From the NCBI RefSeq assembly GCF_002119665.1, contig NZ_CP021111.1, positions 3,038,001-3,102,000 of the forward strand: a stretch of 64,000 bases of DNA. Direction: 5' to 3'. The notes below the pieces were generated by a model, which searched no databases, had not been told where the DNA came from, and saw only the letters and a program-made list of their open reading frames with translations. How positions within the stretch are numbered: position 1 is the first letter of the stretch; each line of letters begins with the position of its first letter. Positions 54,301 to 63,774 of this stretch are shown here, in pieces. This DNA comes from Bordetella genomosp. 13 (GTDB lineage: Bacteria > Pseudomonadota > Gammaproteobacteria > Burkholderiales > Burkholderiaceae_B). The position numbers and the translations under genes are program-made.

Positions 54301-57300
54301 CGGCCGGCCCGCACGATCAGGTCGCCGGTACCGGTGCGCACCAGGTTGCCCACGCCATCGGCCGCATCGTCGCTGCTGTCCACCGTGCCCAGCGTGATGG
54401 CGCCCTGCCCCGCATCCAGCAACGCCATGGGCCGCAGCGCCAGTACGTCGGCCGACGCCAGGTCGGCGCCCGCGACCAGACGCAGGCTCCACGAATCGCC
54501 GGTCTGCAGAGAACCTTCCCGGCCCGCGATATCGAAGCCGTCGCTGAGGTGGCCGGTCAGGTTGAGGTTGCCCGCGGCGCGCAAGGTCAGGCTGCCGGCT
54601 CGCGCGGCGCCCAGGTCGGCGTACAGGTTCCAGTCCGAGCGCATCGACAGGTCGTCGTCGCTGCGGATCTCGATGCCCGGCATGATGGCCAGGCCGCCGC
54701 CTACCCGTGCCGCGATGGCCGACGCATGGTCCGCGAAGTCCAGCGCGTCGGAGACGGCCGGGTTCCTCACCGCTTCCACCGTGTCGCTCAGGTAGACCCG
54801 CATGCCCTCGAGCACGGCCAGCCGCGCGCCGTCCACCCGCACGCCCACCGGTCGCGCCGACAGGTCGTGATTGTCCGCCGTACGCGGCGCGCGCAGGCGC
54901 ACTACGCCGCCCTCGCCGCCCGCCACGTCGATCAGGCCGGCGCCCGCGTCCAGCCAGCCGCCGGCCGCCTCCAGCGTCACCCGGCCGCTGCCCAGTTCCC
55001 CGGTGCTGCCGGCCAGCAGGCGGGCAGCCGCGTCCGTGGCCACGCCGTCGCCGCCCGTCACCCGGATCGAGCCGCCATACGGGGCACGGGCATCCACGGA
55101 ACCGCGCACGAGCACGGCGCCGCGATCGGCCGTCAGCACGAAATCCTGCGCCCGGGTAAGGCCGTCGATCACGACGTCGCCTTCGCGCACGCGGAAGTGA
55201 CGCGCTCGAGCGAAGCCGGCCTCGTTCAGCCGCGTGGCCAGGCCGCCGAAGTCCGGCAGCGCGTCGATGTCCAGCGAGAAGGCGCCGGCCAGCCCGCCCC
55301 GGCCCGCCAATGCGTGGATGGCACCGTCCAGCGCGACCGTGCCGCCGCCCTCGGCCACGATGGCCAGCCGTCCGGCATTGCCGCCGTCCGGATGGGCGGC
55401 CAGGTCGAGCAGGCTGCCGGGCTGCAGCCGCACGTCGCCGGCCAGGGCGGTCAGCTCCACACGCCCCGCGTCGGCATACTCCGTCTGGTCGTAGATGGCG
55501 CGGGCGGAGCCGCCCACGGCGATGTGCGCACCGTCGGCCACCACCAGGTCGCCGCGCGTGGCCGTCAAGGCCAGCACGCCGCCCTGCAGCCCGGCGCGTC
55601 CGGCGAACATCACCTCGCCGCCGGACAGCGCCAGACTGGCACCCAGGCTGTTGCGCCCGGCGCCGGCCGCTGCACCCGGCTCCGACAGCGCTTGCAGCGC
55701 CCCCCGCGTGCGCACGGTATGGTTGGCCGCGCCGGAGGCGGTAAGCATGGGCGTGCGCAGCGTCAGCGCGCTGTCGCCCGCATCGAATGTGCCCCCGCCC
55801 TCCACGACGATCTCGCTCTTGCCCGCCAGGACCACGGCGCCCAGCCCTGATGCGGATTTCTCGCCCGCGGCCAGCACCAGCCGGTCGGCCTCCAGGGTCA
55901 ATGTGCCGCCGCCGGCCGTCGCCGCGCCGCCGGCCGTACCGGTAAGGTTCTGCAGCGTGATCGTGCCGCCAGCCACGCGCACGTCATGTGCGCCATGGCC
56001 CACCAGCTGTGCGCCGTCCAGGACGACCGATTGCAGGCCCGCACCGGACAGGTCCACCGACTCGTGGAAATCGAACGTGGAGTAGCTGCGCAGCGTCAGC
56101 TGCCGCGAGCGGGCCAGTTGGGCGAGCGCGTTCTGGTCCAGCACCATGCCGCCCTCCGGACCGCCGAAGCCGATGCGGCCCGACGCCACCGACAGGTCAT
56201 CTCCGGCCAGTCGGGCCGATGCGGCCAGGTCGGTGGTGCGCGTGGCGTCGATCAACAGCGCGGCGCCGCCATCCAGACGGACATCGGCCCCGATGCTGAC
56301 GCGGCCGCCCACGCCGGTGTCGACGCCGGTACGCACCACGCGCGCGGCCGAGCCGCTGGACAGGCGCACCAGCGCGCCCCAGTCGCGCGCGGGCTCGGTC
56401 AGCACGTCGTCCTGCGCATCGAAATCGTCGATCACGCCGTCCCAGTTGTCGTCCAGGACGCCGTCGGGATCCGTGTACACGGCCGCGCGCTGCGGCTGCA
56501 CGATGACTGTATCGCTGCCCGCCGCGCTGCCCTGCGCGACCGAGATGCGGCTGCCCTCTGCGATGGCCAGTTCATCCGATGCGGCGAGGATGATCTCCGG
56601 CCCGCTCAACACCGAATCGGCGCCGTTGCGCACCAGGATGTCCGTTGCCGTCACGTCGACGCGCGTGCCCAGCGGATCGCCCTGCCGCATGCCGCCCACC
56701 AGCAGGCTGCCCGCGCCGAAGCCCGTCAGGCTGCGGGCATCGATGATCAGGTATCCGTCGGCTCGCAGGGCCGCCTCGTCCCGGCCAGGCCCCACAATGG
56801 CGATCTTCCTGCTGGCGATGTCCACCATGCCCCCGCGGCCGCCCGGTGCGGCGTGCGATTGCAGGCCGCCGTCCAGCACCAGCTGCCGGTCCGCCTTGAA
56901 GACCACCGCGCCGCCGTCGCGCGGCAGGCGCGGCGTAACCACGTCCTGGCCGGTCAGCCTGTACTGCGAGCGCTTGAAGGCGTCGGATGCGAAGAACACG
57001 TTGGCATGCGCTTCGTTGTACTCCGTGTAGCGGCGCACGACCGAGCCGGGCATGACGCGCCAGGCAGTGTCCAGCGCGTCCCGGGTGCCCGCCGCGGCAT
57101 TGCCCAGCCGGCCCTGAGCGATCGCGCCGCCATCGGCCAGGCGCACCGGCGCCCGCCCCGCACTGGTCCAGGCCCTGCCGGTGGATTGCACGGCGTAGGC
57201 GCCGGGCAGCAGGGCATAGCGGGCCGGCAGCAGCGTGTACCAGCCGGCCTGCAGGCCGCTGCCGCCCGCCAGCCACACCTGGGCGCCCGCCGCCGCGCCG

Positions 57301-60300
57301 ACCACGGGCGACACACCGCGATAGCCCGGCAGCACCGCGTACATGCCCGGCTGGGCCAGCACATCGTGCGATCCGCCCGGGCCGGGCACGAACTCCCACG
57401 CATGCAGGTCGCCCCCGCCCGAGATGTCGACCAGCGAACCGTGCGCCATCGATACCTCGGGAGACTCGAACAGAATGCGCTTCTCGGGCGGCGCGGCGAG
57501 CTGGTAGTCGCTGGGCGTCTCGCCCTGCTCCTGCCGCAGCGCCGGATCGAGCCAGTATTCGTTGTTGCTCAGCGTGCCGTAGGGCACCGTCCACGCGCTC
57601 GACACGGAAGTGATGCTGCCCGCTTCGAGGCCGAGACGCTCTCCCGCCGCCAGCACGATCTGCCCGGCCGGCGCGCGCAGCACGCCCGCATGTTCGATGA
57701 CGGGCGCCTCCAGGCGCAGCGTGCCGCCGGCCGACAGCGGCGCCTGCGCCTCTCCCAGGCGCTCCAGGCGGATGGCCTGCCCCGCGCGGACATCGGCCCG
57801 GACGGCCGTGGCGGGATACACCTGTCCGGCCCGCATCGTCAGGCGGCCGTCGACGGTCAGCGTGACGATCTCGCCGTACCGGCTGCCCAGCCGCAGGTCC
57901 TGCGCCTGCAGCAGCGTGTCCTCAAAGCCCGCGATGTGCACGCCCTCGCCGCTCACGAACGGGACGCCCGCGACGTCGATCAGCGCGGCCTCGACGGACA
58001 GGCGGCCGGACAGCCCGTCGGTGGCGGGCGCGACCGGCGCGCCGCCCGACAACGACACATACGGCGCCCGCAGCAGCACCTCGCCCGCGCCGGTGGAGGT
58101 GAGCGTGCCGTTCAGCGAGATCGAGCGGCCCAACGTCAGATTGACCGGATCGATCTCGATGGGCATCTTGTCGCCGCCGTTCAGGCCCAGGTCGGCGAAG
58201 CCGCCATCGGCGAATGCCGAGGGCCGCAGCGCCAGCGTATAGTTCTGTCCCGGCCGCGCGGCCGCCTCGCGCAGGACGTCGGTGGACAGCAGATAGTCGC
58301 GGAACATGTCCAGCGCCGCCGGTGTCAGCCCGAAGTCGGCGGGATCGAGCGGCGGAACCAGGCCCTTCGGCCCCTCGACCCGCTCGGAGACGGCGAAGCG
58401 CCTGACGTCCTCGAGCCGGGCCAGGAACTCGCGCGTGATGATCATCGGATCATCCACGGGCACGCCGTAACCGTCGCGCACCAGCGGCGCCCAGTCGATT
58501 CCGACGGCCTCCCATGGATCGTCGAAGGCGCAGACGCCATTGCCCGCCAGGCCGTAGCAGTCGGGGTCCAGGCTCCTGAGCATCTCGAGAATCTGATCGA
58601 GCAGTGCAGGCTCGCCCGCGCCTGAAACGGCATAGTCGACCTGCAGCGTGCCGCCCGCCGCGCCCGGCCCGCCCGCATGCCCTACCAGGCGCCCCGCGAC
58701 CGTGCCGGTGCCCGAGATCGAGATCGAGCCCGCATCGCTCGCCAGCCGCAGCGGTCGAGACAACGCCGATCCGCCGCCCAGCCCGCCGGCCGGCGCGTCG
58801 ATCCAGCCCGCGGCGCCCGACACATCGATCAGGGCTCCGGCCGGCACGTCGACCGACATGCCGCTCAGGCTGACCTTGCCGCCGCCCAGCACCTGGCCGG
58901 TGCGGCGCCCATGCGCGCCCATGTAGATGGCGGCCGCGCCCCGCGACAGCAGCTGCGCGCCGGAATGAAGGCGCACTGTCTCGCCCGTCAGAGCGATGAC
59001 GCCGGCGGGCGCCTCCAACGTGCCGTGCACGGCTATGCTTCCCCCGAGTCCATCGGACGCCAGGGTCAGGCTGCCGCGCGCATCGGTGGTCAGCGATGCA
59101 CCGGCGCCGATCTCGATGTGATGCGCTCCGAAGGTCAATTGCGCGGGGGCCCGGTCCAGGGCTTGCTGCAGCGGTGCGGCAGCCGGCGCGCCCATGTCGG
59201 CCACGCGTGAACCGGTGGGCGCGTCGACGTAGGCGGCGGGCTCGAGCAGCATCGACGCCGGCCGCTGCCGCACCGTGACGCCTTCCGGCACCCGGATGCG
59301 GTGCGGGCCGGCCTGCACCTCGACCGAACGGAAGCCGCGCTCGCCGTAGAGCGTGGCGGGCAGCACCAGCGTGTCGGCATCTGCGCCCTCGTCGGTGCCC
59401 GCGCCGCCTATCTGCACATCGGCGTCCGCCAGCAGTTGCAGCGATCCGCCGGAGCCTGCGGCATGCGCGCGCAGGTCCAGCTGATCCAGACCGGTTCGCG
59501 CGTCCACTCCGCCCAGTACGATGCTGCCGGCGTCCCCAGCCTGCAGCCCGGCGCCCGCGCTGCCGCCGCGCACCAGGCCGCCGCCCGAGACGTCGATGAC
59601 GCTGCCCGCGCGGGCCACCAGCGGGCCGCGAGGCAGCTCGCCGTTGATCATCACCGACCCGCCGTCGAGCGCCGGCGCGACGGCGCCGGACCCATCGAGA
59701 CGCGCGTTGATCCACTCGCCGGCGACGTCCAATCGCGCGGTCCCCGCCAGCGTGACCACGCCGCCGCCGCTGTCCAGAACGATACGGCCGCCCGGCGCGC
59801 GCAGCGTGCCCGCCACGTGGATGTCCATCTCCGAGTTCTCGACGCGGGACAGCACCAGCGATGCGCCCGGCGCCAGCTCCACGCGCGCGCCCTCCTCGAT
59901 GTGCGCATGGTCGGTGATGAAGAGGTTGATCTCGCCCAGGCCCGAGCCGCTGAGTACGGAATCGGACAGCCACGTCTGCTTGATGCTGGCGTCTTCGCCG
60001 GTGCCCGTCTCGTCGGGGCTCAGGTAGCGGAACCAGGCGCCGTTCTCGGGCGAGTCGACCGTGAAATCGGCGGGCAGCAGGGTCGGCGCCGCGCTGATGT
60101 ACACGCGCCCCGGCGACCACGTGGTGTCCGACACCGCGCTGCCGCCCACCACCAGGCTGCCGCCTGCCGGCCCCGCCGAATCGGCGCGTTGGTCGCCCGC
60201 GATGGTCCCGCCCCACAGGTCGCCCTCCAGCGCCATGTTGCGCCCGGCCTTGATCTCCAGCGAACCCGCGTCGCGCCCCTCGGCATAGCCCGGTTCGTAG

Positions 60301-62612
60301 CGCGGGCCGATCAGCGGATTCTTCCAGGTCGTGGACACGTTCCAGCGGGCGTGCTCGCGCACATACTCGCCCGCGACGCCCACGTAGACCATGTCGGGCG
60401 ACGCGCTGCCGATGCGGTAATAGCGCCCGTCCGCGCCCTGCAGCACGGTCGACGTGTTCAAGCCGCCGGCATAGCGCACCGAGCCGCCCGAGACGTCGAT
60501 GAAAGAGCCGGCCCGCGTGATGACGTCGCCGTTCTGGGTGACCAGCGAGATGCTGCCGCCTTGCGTGGACAGCTCCTGCAGGTCGGTGGCGCCCACGCCC
60601 ACCCAGCCGCTCATGTCGCCCAGGCGCGTGCCGACCCACGCGCCCGGCACCGGTTTGCCGTCCGCATCCGTGACCCATTGCACGCCGGCCATGGGACCGT
60701 CGGTGAACGTGCCGCCGGCGCGGCGGTCGATCACCACCTTCTGCCCGCGCAGCCACGATTCGCGCAGCAGCGGCGAATCGCGCAGTTCGTTGATGCGGAA
60801 CTCCGCCTCGATGAAATTGCGCTCCATGGGCACGCTGACGTCCCGCAGTCCGCCCACGCCCAGGAACGCGCCGGCGTCGATGTAGATGCGATTGCCGTCG
60901 GGCGCATGGCTGCTGACGGCGTCGCGGTACGCGCTCTCCTGGATGTAGAAGGCATTGGCGGCGGACTGCACGTCGATGTTGCCGGCCGGCACCCATACGT
61001 TGGCCTGGCTGCGCACGTCGACCACCTTGCCGTACAGCGTCACCCGGCCGGGCTCGTAGCGAGTGGCCAGGGCGGCCAGCTCGATCTCGCCGGTATCCCC
61101 GGCATCGGGCAGGATGCGCGTGACGCTGCCCGAGGCCAGGGTGAGCGTTCCGGAATCCCAACTGCTCATCTTGTCCAGATCGGCGCTGCGCGCATGCGTG
61201 CCCTGCCCCCAGGCGCGCAGCACGATGGAGCCGTTGCGGTTGTTCAGCGCCGTGGTGGCCTGCAGCACGCCGCCCTGCGTCACGTTGAGCGACTGCATGG
61301 TGATGTTGCCGCGGTCGGACGACACCATGCCGGTGTTGACGGCCTCGTAGCCGACCTCGGCGGCCCGCGCGCGCATGCCGGGCAGCACGTCGGTGTCCAT
61401 GATGAGCTTGGCATTCGGGTCGCCGCCGCGGAAGAAGGCGTCGGTGAGCTGGAAGTAGCTGTACAGGCGCGGCGCCGGCGCCGCCACCGCCACGTCCAGG
61501 CCGCGCCCCCCATCGGGATCCTCGGGGCGCGGCGCCTTCAGGAAGACGTTCTCGCCCGCCGCCAGAATCACCTGGCCGTCGGGCGCGGAGATCTCGCCCG
61601 CGTTGCGCACCTTGGGGCCGAACAGCATCACCTTGCCGGCCGAATGGGCTGTCAGCAAGGCGCCCGCCTCGACCGACACGCTGCCCGGCGCGGGACCGGG
61701 AACGAACTTTTCGCCGACATAGAAGTGCTGTTCCTCGGCGGACTCGCCGAACTGGGGCCGAGCGATGCCGGTGCCGCCGGGCAGTTCGATCATGTTCGGC
61801 GCGGCGATGCCTCGCATGAACTGGTCGTCGGTCAGCTTCAGGCTGGAAGCGATCAGCGTGCGCACGTTGACCTGACTGCCGCCATGGAAGACCACGCCGT
61901 TGCGGTTGACCAGGTAGACGGCGCCCTCGGCCTGGATCTGCCCCGCGATGCGGCTGGGCTTGCCGCTGGGATCGTCGATCCGGTTCAGCACCGACCAGGT
62001 GTTGCCCGTCTTGGCGTCGTTGCCCCCGCTCTGGTCGAAGCGCACGGTGGTGTCGCGGCTGACGTTGAAGGTTTTCCAGTTCAGGATGGCCTTCCTGTCG
62101 GTCTGCCGGATGGTGACCTCGGTTCGCCCGCCGCTCTGGCGCTGGGTCGGCGCCTGGGCGTTCAGCCAGATCGCGGCCGCATCGGCTTCCAGTCCGCCCT
62201 GCGCCAGGCCGTCAGGGATGTCGGACGGCGCGGCGTTTGCCGCGTCGCGTGCCGCGCGCTGCGCCGCCTGGTGCGCGGCGATGGCGGCTGCCGAACGGTT
62301 GACGTGGTCCAGGGACCGCTGCAGGTTGCGCTGGGTCTGCGCCTGCTGGCGCTGCGCCTGCAGCGAGCCCTGGCGCGCGGCATGCATGGCGGCTGCGGAG
62401 CGGCCAGCCTGGTCCTTGGCCTGGCCCTGCGCCGCGAACCACGCGCCGCCGCCGGGCGCCGCGACGGCCTGCGGCGCGGCCGCGCCGGCGGCCAGCAGCA
62501 ACGCCGCCATCGCCGCGGCCACGGGCGTCAGGCGCAGCGCGGCGCTCTCGCCGTATCGGGCTGGCGAGGCGGAAGTGGTCGGGCGGAGCTGCGGTACGGA
62601 CGAGCGCATCAT
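51336..62612 (-). CDS. Giant filamentous haemagglutinin-like exoprotein (TPS / DUF3739 type)
   Basis: A 3,758-residue secreted protein. The long N-terminal signal region (hydrophobic part AAAMAALLLAAGAAAPQAVA) is followed by a Gln/Ala/Arg-rich linker of about 85 residues (QAQRQQAQTQRNLQRSL). The two-partner secretion domain follows (about 155-420), with NWKTFNVSRDTTVRFDQSGG, NRIDDPSGKPSRIAGQI and VNRNGVVFHGGSQVNV, as in FhaB and HxuA. The body is beta-helical repeat sequence (APDGQVILAAGE, LDVAGEW, GGSIRVTGGD). A DDNWDGVIDDFD stretch near 2050 resembles a calcium-binding loop. The last 800 residues (LAAGGDLDNLVVALATNMRM onward) match the DUF3739 C-terminus. I chose the ATG at 62612, with AGGGA upstream, over a TTG at 62663. 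No TpsB gene is adjacent; fecR and fecI-type genes precede it. Confidence 0.9.
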   Translation of the reverse strand: MMRSSVPQLRPTTSASPARYGESAALRLTPVAAAMAALLLAAGAAAPQAVAAPGGGAWFAAQGQAKDQAGRSAAAMHAARQGSLQAQRQQAQTQRNLQRSLDHVNRSAAAIAAHQAAQRAARDAANAAPSDIPDGLAQGGLEADAAAIWLNAQAPTQRQSGGRTEVTIRQTDRKAILNWKTFNVSRDTTVRFDQSGGNDAKTGNTWSVLNRIDDPSGKPSRIAGQIQAEGAVYLVNRNGVVFHGGSQVNVRTLIASSLKLTDDQFMRGIAAPNMIELPGGTGIARPQFGESAEEQHFYVGEKFVPGPAPGSVSVEAGALLTAHSAGKVMLFGPKVRNAGEISAPDGQVILAAGENVFLKAPRPEDPDGGRGLDVAVAAPAPRLYSYFQLTDAFFRGGDPNAKLIMDTDVLPGMRARAAEVGYEAVNTGMVSSDRGNITMQSLNVTQGGVLQATTALNNRNGSIVLRAWGQGTHARSADLDKMSSWDSGTLTLASGSVTRILPDAGDTGEIELAALATRYEPGRVTLYGKVVDVRSQANVWVPAGNIDVQSAANAFYIQESAYRDAVSSHAPDGNRIYIDAGAFLGVGGLRDVSVPMERNFIEAEFRINELRDSPLLRESWLRGQKVVIDRRAGGTFTDGPMAGVQWVTDADGKPVPGAWVGTRLGDMSGWVGVGATDLQELSTQGGSISLVTQNGDVITRAGSFIDVSGGSVRYAGGLNTSTVLQGADGRYYRIGSASPDMVYVGVAGEYVREHARWNVSTTWKNPLIGPRYEPGYAEGRDAGSLEIKAGRNMALEGDLWGGTIAGDQRADSAGPAGGSLVVGGSAVSDTTWSPGRVYISAAPTLLPADFTVDSPENGAWFRYLSPDETGTGEDASIKQTWLSDSVLSGSGLGEINLFITDHAHIEEGARVELAPGASLVLSRVENSEMDIHVAGTLRAPGGRIVLDSGGGVVTLAGTARLDVAGEWINARLDGSGAVAPALDGGSVMINGELPRGPLVARAGSVIDVSGGGLVRGGSAGAGLQAGDAGSIVLGGVDARTGLDQLDLRAHAAGSGGSLQLLADADVQIGGAGTDEGADADTLVLPATLYGERGFRSVEVQAGPHRIRVPEGVTVRQRPASMLLEPAAYVDAPTGSRVADMGAPAAAPLQQALDRAPAQLTFGAHHIEIGAGASLTTDARGSLTLASDGLGGSIAVHGTLEAPAGVIALTGETVRLHSGAQLLSRGAAAIYMGAHGRRTGQVLGGGKVSLSGMSVDVPAGALIDVSGAAGWIDAPAGGLGGGSALSRPLRLASDAGSISISGTGTVAGRLVGHAGGPGAAGGTLQVDYAVSGAGEPALLDQILEMLRSLDPDCYGLAGNGVCAFDDPWEAVGIDWAPLVRDGYGVPVDDPMIITREFLARLEDVRRFAVSERVEGPKGLVPPLDPADFGLTPAALDMFRDYLLSTDVLREAAARPGQNYTLALRPSAFADGGFADLGLNGGDKMPIEIDPVNLTLGRSISLNGTLTSTGAGEVLLRAPYVSLSGGAPVAPATDGLSGRLSVEAALIDVAGVPFVSGEGVHIAGFEDTLLQAQDLRLGSRYGEIVTLTVDGRLTMRAGQVYPATAVRADVRAGQAIRLERLGEAQAPLSAGGTLRLEAPVIEHAGVLRAPAGQIVLAAGERLGLEAGSITSVSSAWTVPYGTLSNNEYWLDPALRQEQGETPSDYQLAAPPEKRILFESPEVSMAHGSLVDISGGGDLHAWEFVPGPGGSHDVLAQPGMYAVLPGYRGVSPVVGAAAGAQVWLAGGSGLQAGWYTLLPARYALLPGAYAVQSTGRAWTSAGRAPVRLADGGAIAQGRLGNAAAGTRDALDTAWRVMPGSVVRRYTEYNEAHANVFFASDAFKRSQYRLTGQDVVTPRLPRDGGAVVFKADRQLVLDGGLQSHAAPGGRGGMVDIASRKIAIVGPGRDEAALRADGYLIIDARSLTGFGAGSLLVGGMRQGDPLGTRVDVTATDILVRNGADSVLSGPEIILAASDELAIAEGSRISVAQGSAAGSDTVIVQPQRAAVYTDPDGVLDDNWDGVIDDFDAQDDVLTEPARDWGALVRLSSGSAARVVRTGVDTGVGGRVSIGADVRLDGGAALLIDATRTTDLAASARLAGDDLSVASGRIGFGGPEGGMVLDQNALAQLARSRQLTLRSYSTFDFHESVDLSGAGLQSVVLDGAQLVGHGAHDVRVAGGTITLQNLTGTAGGAATAGGGTLTLEADRLVLAAGEKSASGLGAVVLAGKSEIVVEGGGTFDAGDSALTLRTPMLTASGAANHTVRTRGALQALSEPGAAAGAGRNSLGASLALSGGEVMFAGRAGLQGGVLALTATRGDLVVADGAHIAVGGSARAIYDQTEYADAGRVELTALAGDVRLQPGSLLDLAAHPDGGNAGRLAIVAEGGGTVALDGAIHALAGRGGLAGAFSLDIDALPDFGGLATRLNEAGFARARHFRVREGDVVIDGLTRAQDFVLTADRGAVLVRGSVDARAPYGGSIRVTGGDGVATDAAARLLAGSTGELGSGRVTLEAAGGWLDAGAGLIDVAGGEGGVVRLRAPRTADNHDLSARPVGVRVDGARLAVLEGMRVYLSDTVEAVRNPAVSDALDFADHASAIAARVGGGLAIMPGIEIRSDDDLSMRSDWNLYADLGAARAGSLTLRAAGNLNLTGHLSDGFDIAGREGSLQTGDSWSLRLVAGADLASADVLALRPMALLDAGQGAITLGTVDSSDDAADGVGNLVRTGTGDLIVRAGRDLRLVHKDSAIYTAGRRDTTTWSDFTTAAPDAVYGVHGGHVDVIAQGNVEARHSGQRFVEWLKRQGNINEEGYFGPFLAGRNQFIDEPPYVLPLYEDPQQSSWWIDFGGFRQGVGALGGGNVSLAAGGDLDNLVVALATNMRMRGGRTATETMRMELRNGGAMTVDAGGAIRGGQYYVARGAGRIDAGETAIGHRVVITHEVNMTRREYDIAPVLALGDAELTLRTSGDLRLQAIIDPLLVRPTYDGTGTPPEPDELGPYGAYMSGYTDRTSLRLVSTGGDVTLVNQADFVFRDVTIYNYTTPTDDLVGAGGNLYPALSRVVALDGALAVQGPMYVMPAARQDLGLLAQQDLRFENIDVEAMQQFLFHQRMPMAEVILSAATPAMLPSPYRPAASWGAADIELRNAPNGAHHTDPRLVGRTNPSELPQAADFEPSRIYSAQGSITGLNLDASEQTWVRAGRDIRSFNVQARNVRASDVTLLEAGNDIVALQPVYGFLVPNGLRALGPGLVLLSAGRDVYAGDLEIQTLGNQYYDGNNRPLPNTQVLGLPQQGAAITVMAGMNQPAAYDAFAQAYLDPAYVSAMPDHLKDSSSGALLPIYLTDAVESRAGGLEKTVRRGLVSYVAAMTGETLEPLAAWQRFGELPALARQQFLRQVFLHELRDAGRDQNHPGADGLPRNGGYNRGHVAIDALFPGDQWRGDVAANSLSLRTQAGGDIQVLTPGGGVQVAALGATIAPGAGLVTLASGHINIYAHEDVTVNRSRILSFVPETTRQGSDQIIWSTRGDIDAGRGAKTVRVPSAPDIVTDDDGNTRILERSDMSGSGIGTVGEGDVDLVAPEGTINFGDAGVRVAGNFNVAALHVLNAANLQVQGETTGMPEMVSVNVGALTAASSASTAAASTAQDLLARQRGEARRNLPSVISVQILGFGAEPSGSRAVVPAAGASGPADRADPLAYRTESPVQVVGDGALSAAQLARLTPQERRRFGL

Positions 62613-62679
62613 GACTGGAGATCCCTGGCGAGACGGTTGCGGCGTTAGGTAGAAAGACGCCAAGCGGGCGGCTTCCCCC

Positions 62680-62711
62680 TATAGACGACCGCCGGCGCGA
62701 CGGCGGGAACC
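62680..62711 (-). promoter_or_regulatory. Candidate ECF-sigma promoter of the exoprotein gene
   Basis: On the minus strand a GGTTCCC (62711-62705) and a CGTCTATA (62687-62680) are separated by 17 bases. CGTC near -10 and a GG-TTCC/GGAAC-like -35 recall ECF promoters; a FecI-type match is a guess. It lies about 70 bases before the exoprotein start, in the fecR-exoprotein spacer, right after an A-rich patch. Confidence 0.35.
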
Positions 62712-62778
62712 AGTTTTTTCGTGATGTTTTTCTTACAGCGCGTTGGCGCCTCGCACGCCGCGAGCCAATGCCTGGCCC

Positions 62779-63774
62779 TCAGCTCAGCAGCACCACCTGT
62801 CCCACCCGCTGCACCTGGGCGCCGTACAGCTGCTGCAACTGCTCGATGGCCTGGTCCAGCGCATCGATGCGAAAGCGCCCGCTGAGGCGCCGGCGTCCGA
62901 GTTCGTCGTCCAGCAGCACCACGCGCCCAGGACGATAGCGGTTGATCTCTTGCACGGCGGCCGACAGCGGCGTGTCCTCGAAGACGACCATGCCCTGGCG
63001 CCACGCCGAGCCGGCCGCGGCGGTCCGGCGCGTGGGCGTGCCGATCGACCGCATGTCGTACGCGATCTCGTCATGCTCGCGCAGCGCCACCGTACGCAGC
63101 GGATGCCACAGCTGGGCGCCGCCGGCGGTGCAGCGCACGCGCATGTCGCCCGCGGCCAGCCGGCGTACCTCGACGCCGCCATCGGCCAGGCGGATGCGGC
63201 CGGGTCCCGCCACCACTTCCAGCGGCCGCAGGCCGGGATTGCGCACCGCGGCCTCGCCCGCGATCAGCTCGATGCGGGGCATGCCGTCTAGGCTGGCGAC
63301 GGCCACGCTGGTCTGCGTGTTCAACGCAAGGCTGACCTCGCCCTCGAGCGCGATGTCGCGCTGCTCGCCGGTGGCCGTGCGGTAGTCCGCGCCCAGTTCG
63401 GACCACGAGGGCCATAGCCCGAATGGCGGACGCACCACGGCGACCGCCGCCGAGGCCGCCACGGCCGATGCCGCGGCGCCCAGAAACCAGCGGCGTCCGG
63501 ACGAGCGCGGTGGCCATGCGGCCGCGGCGGACGCATGGCCATGGCGTGCCCGGAAGGCGTGCGCCACCTGGCCCACGTCGTCCCATTCGCGGCAGGCGCG
63601 AGTCCACGCCCGTGCATGGGCGGCGCTGCAGGCGTGCCATTGGCGGAAAGCCTGCGCGTCGTCCGAATCGGGACGGCCCGTGGCCAGCAGGCGCACCCAG
63701 GCGCGCGCCTCGGCGTCCAGCGCGGCCGAGACCGCGTCGGACGCGGATTCCAAGGAATGATCGTGCCGCGTCAT
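62779..63774 (-). CDS. fecR: FecR-family anti-sigma / sigma regulator
   Basis: A 331-residue inner-membrane regulator. The cytoplasmic N-terminal part (DUF4880-like, about 20-75) has ARAWVRLLATGRPDSDDAQA and FRQWHACSAAHARAWTRA. A single membrane segment follows at about 95-112 (RRWFLGAAASAVAASAAVAV). The periplasmic FecR domain runs from about 130 (YRTATGEQRDIALEGEVSLA, TRRTA...SAWRQGMVVFEDTPL) and a C-terminal STN-like part has GRFRIDALDQAIEQLQQLYG. In the model system FecR receives a signal from a TonB-dependent receptor and frees FecI. Here its start overlaps the stop of the sigma gene (ATGA), and the exoprotein gene follows, in the place where a receptor gene usually sits. Confidence 0.92.
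   Translation of the reverse strand: MTRHDHSLESASDAVSAALDAEARAWVRLLATGRPDSDDAQAFRQWHACSAAHARAWTRACREWDDVGQVAHAFRARHGHASAAAAWPPRSSGRRWFLGAAASAVAASAAVAVVRPPFGLWPSWSELGADYRTATGEQRDIALEGEVSLALNTQTSVAVASLDGMPRIELIAGEAAVRNPGLRPLEVVAGPGRIRLADGGVEVRRLAAGDMRVRCTAGGAQLWHPLRTVALREHDEIAYDMRSIGTPTRRTAAAGSAWRQGMVVFEDTPLSAAVQEINRYRPGRVVLLDDELGRRRLSGRFRIDALDQAIEQLQQLYGAQVQRVGQVVLLS

Noticed and set aside
59301..62648. Long plus-strand open frame opposite the exoprotein gene
   Set aside because: It is a GC-driven shadow: His/Gln/Arg/Ala-rich, no domain, and the minus strand has clear signal peptide and TPS motifs.
62613..62663. TTG start for the exoprotein 17 codons upstream
   Set aside because: The ATG at 62612 has a better ribosome site; the upstream extension begins with a rare start codon within the presumed promoter spacer.
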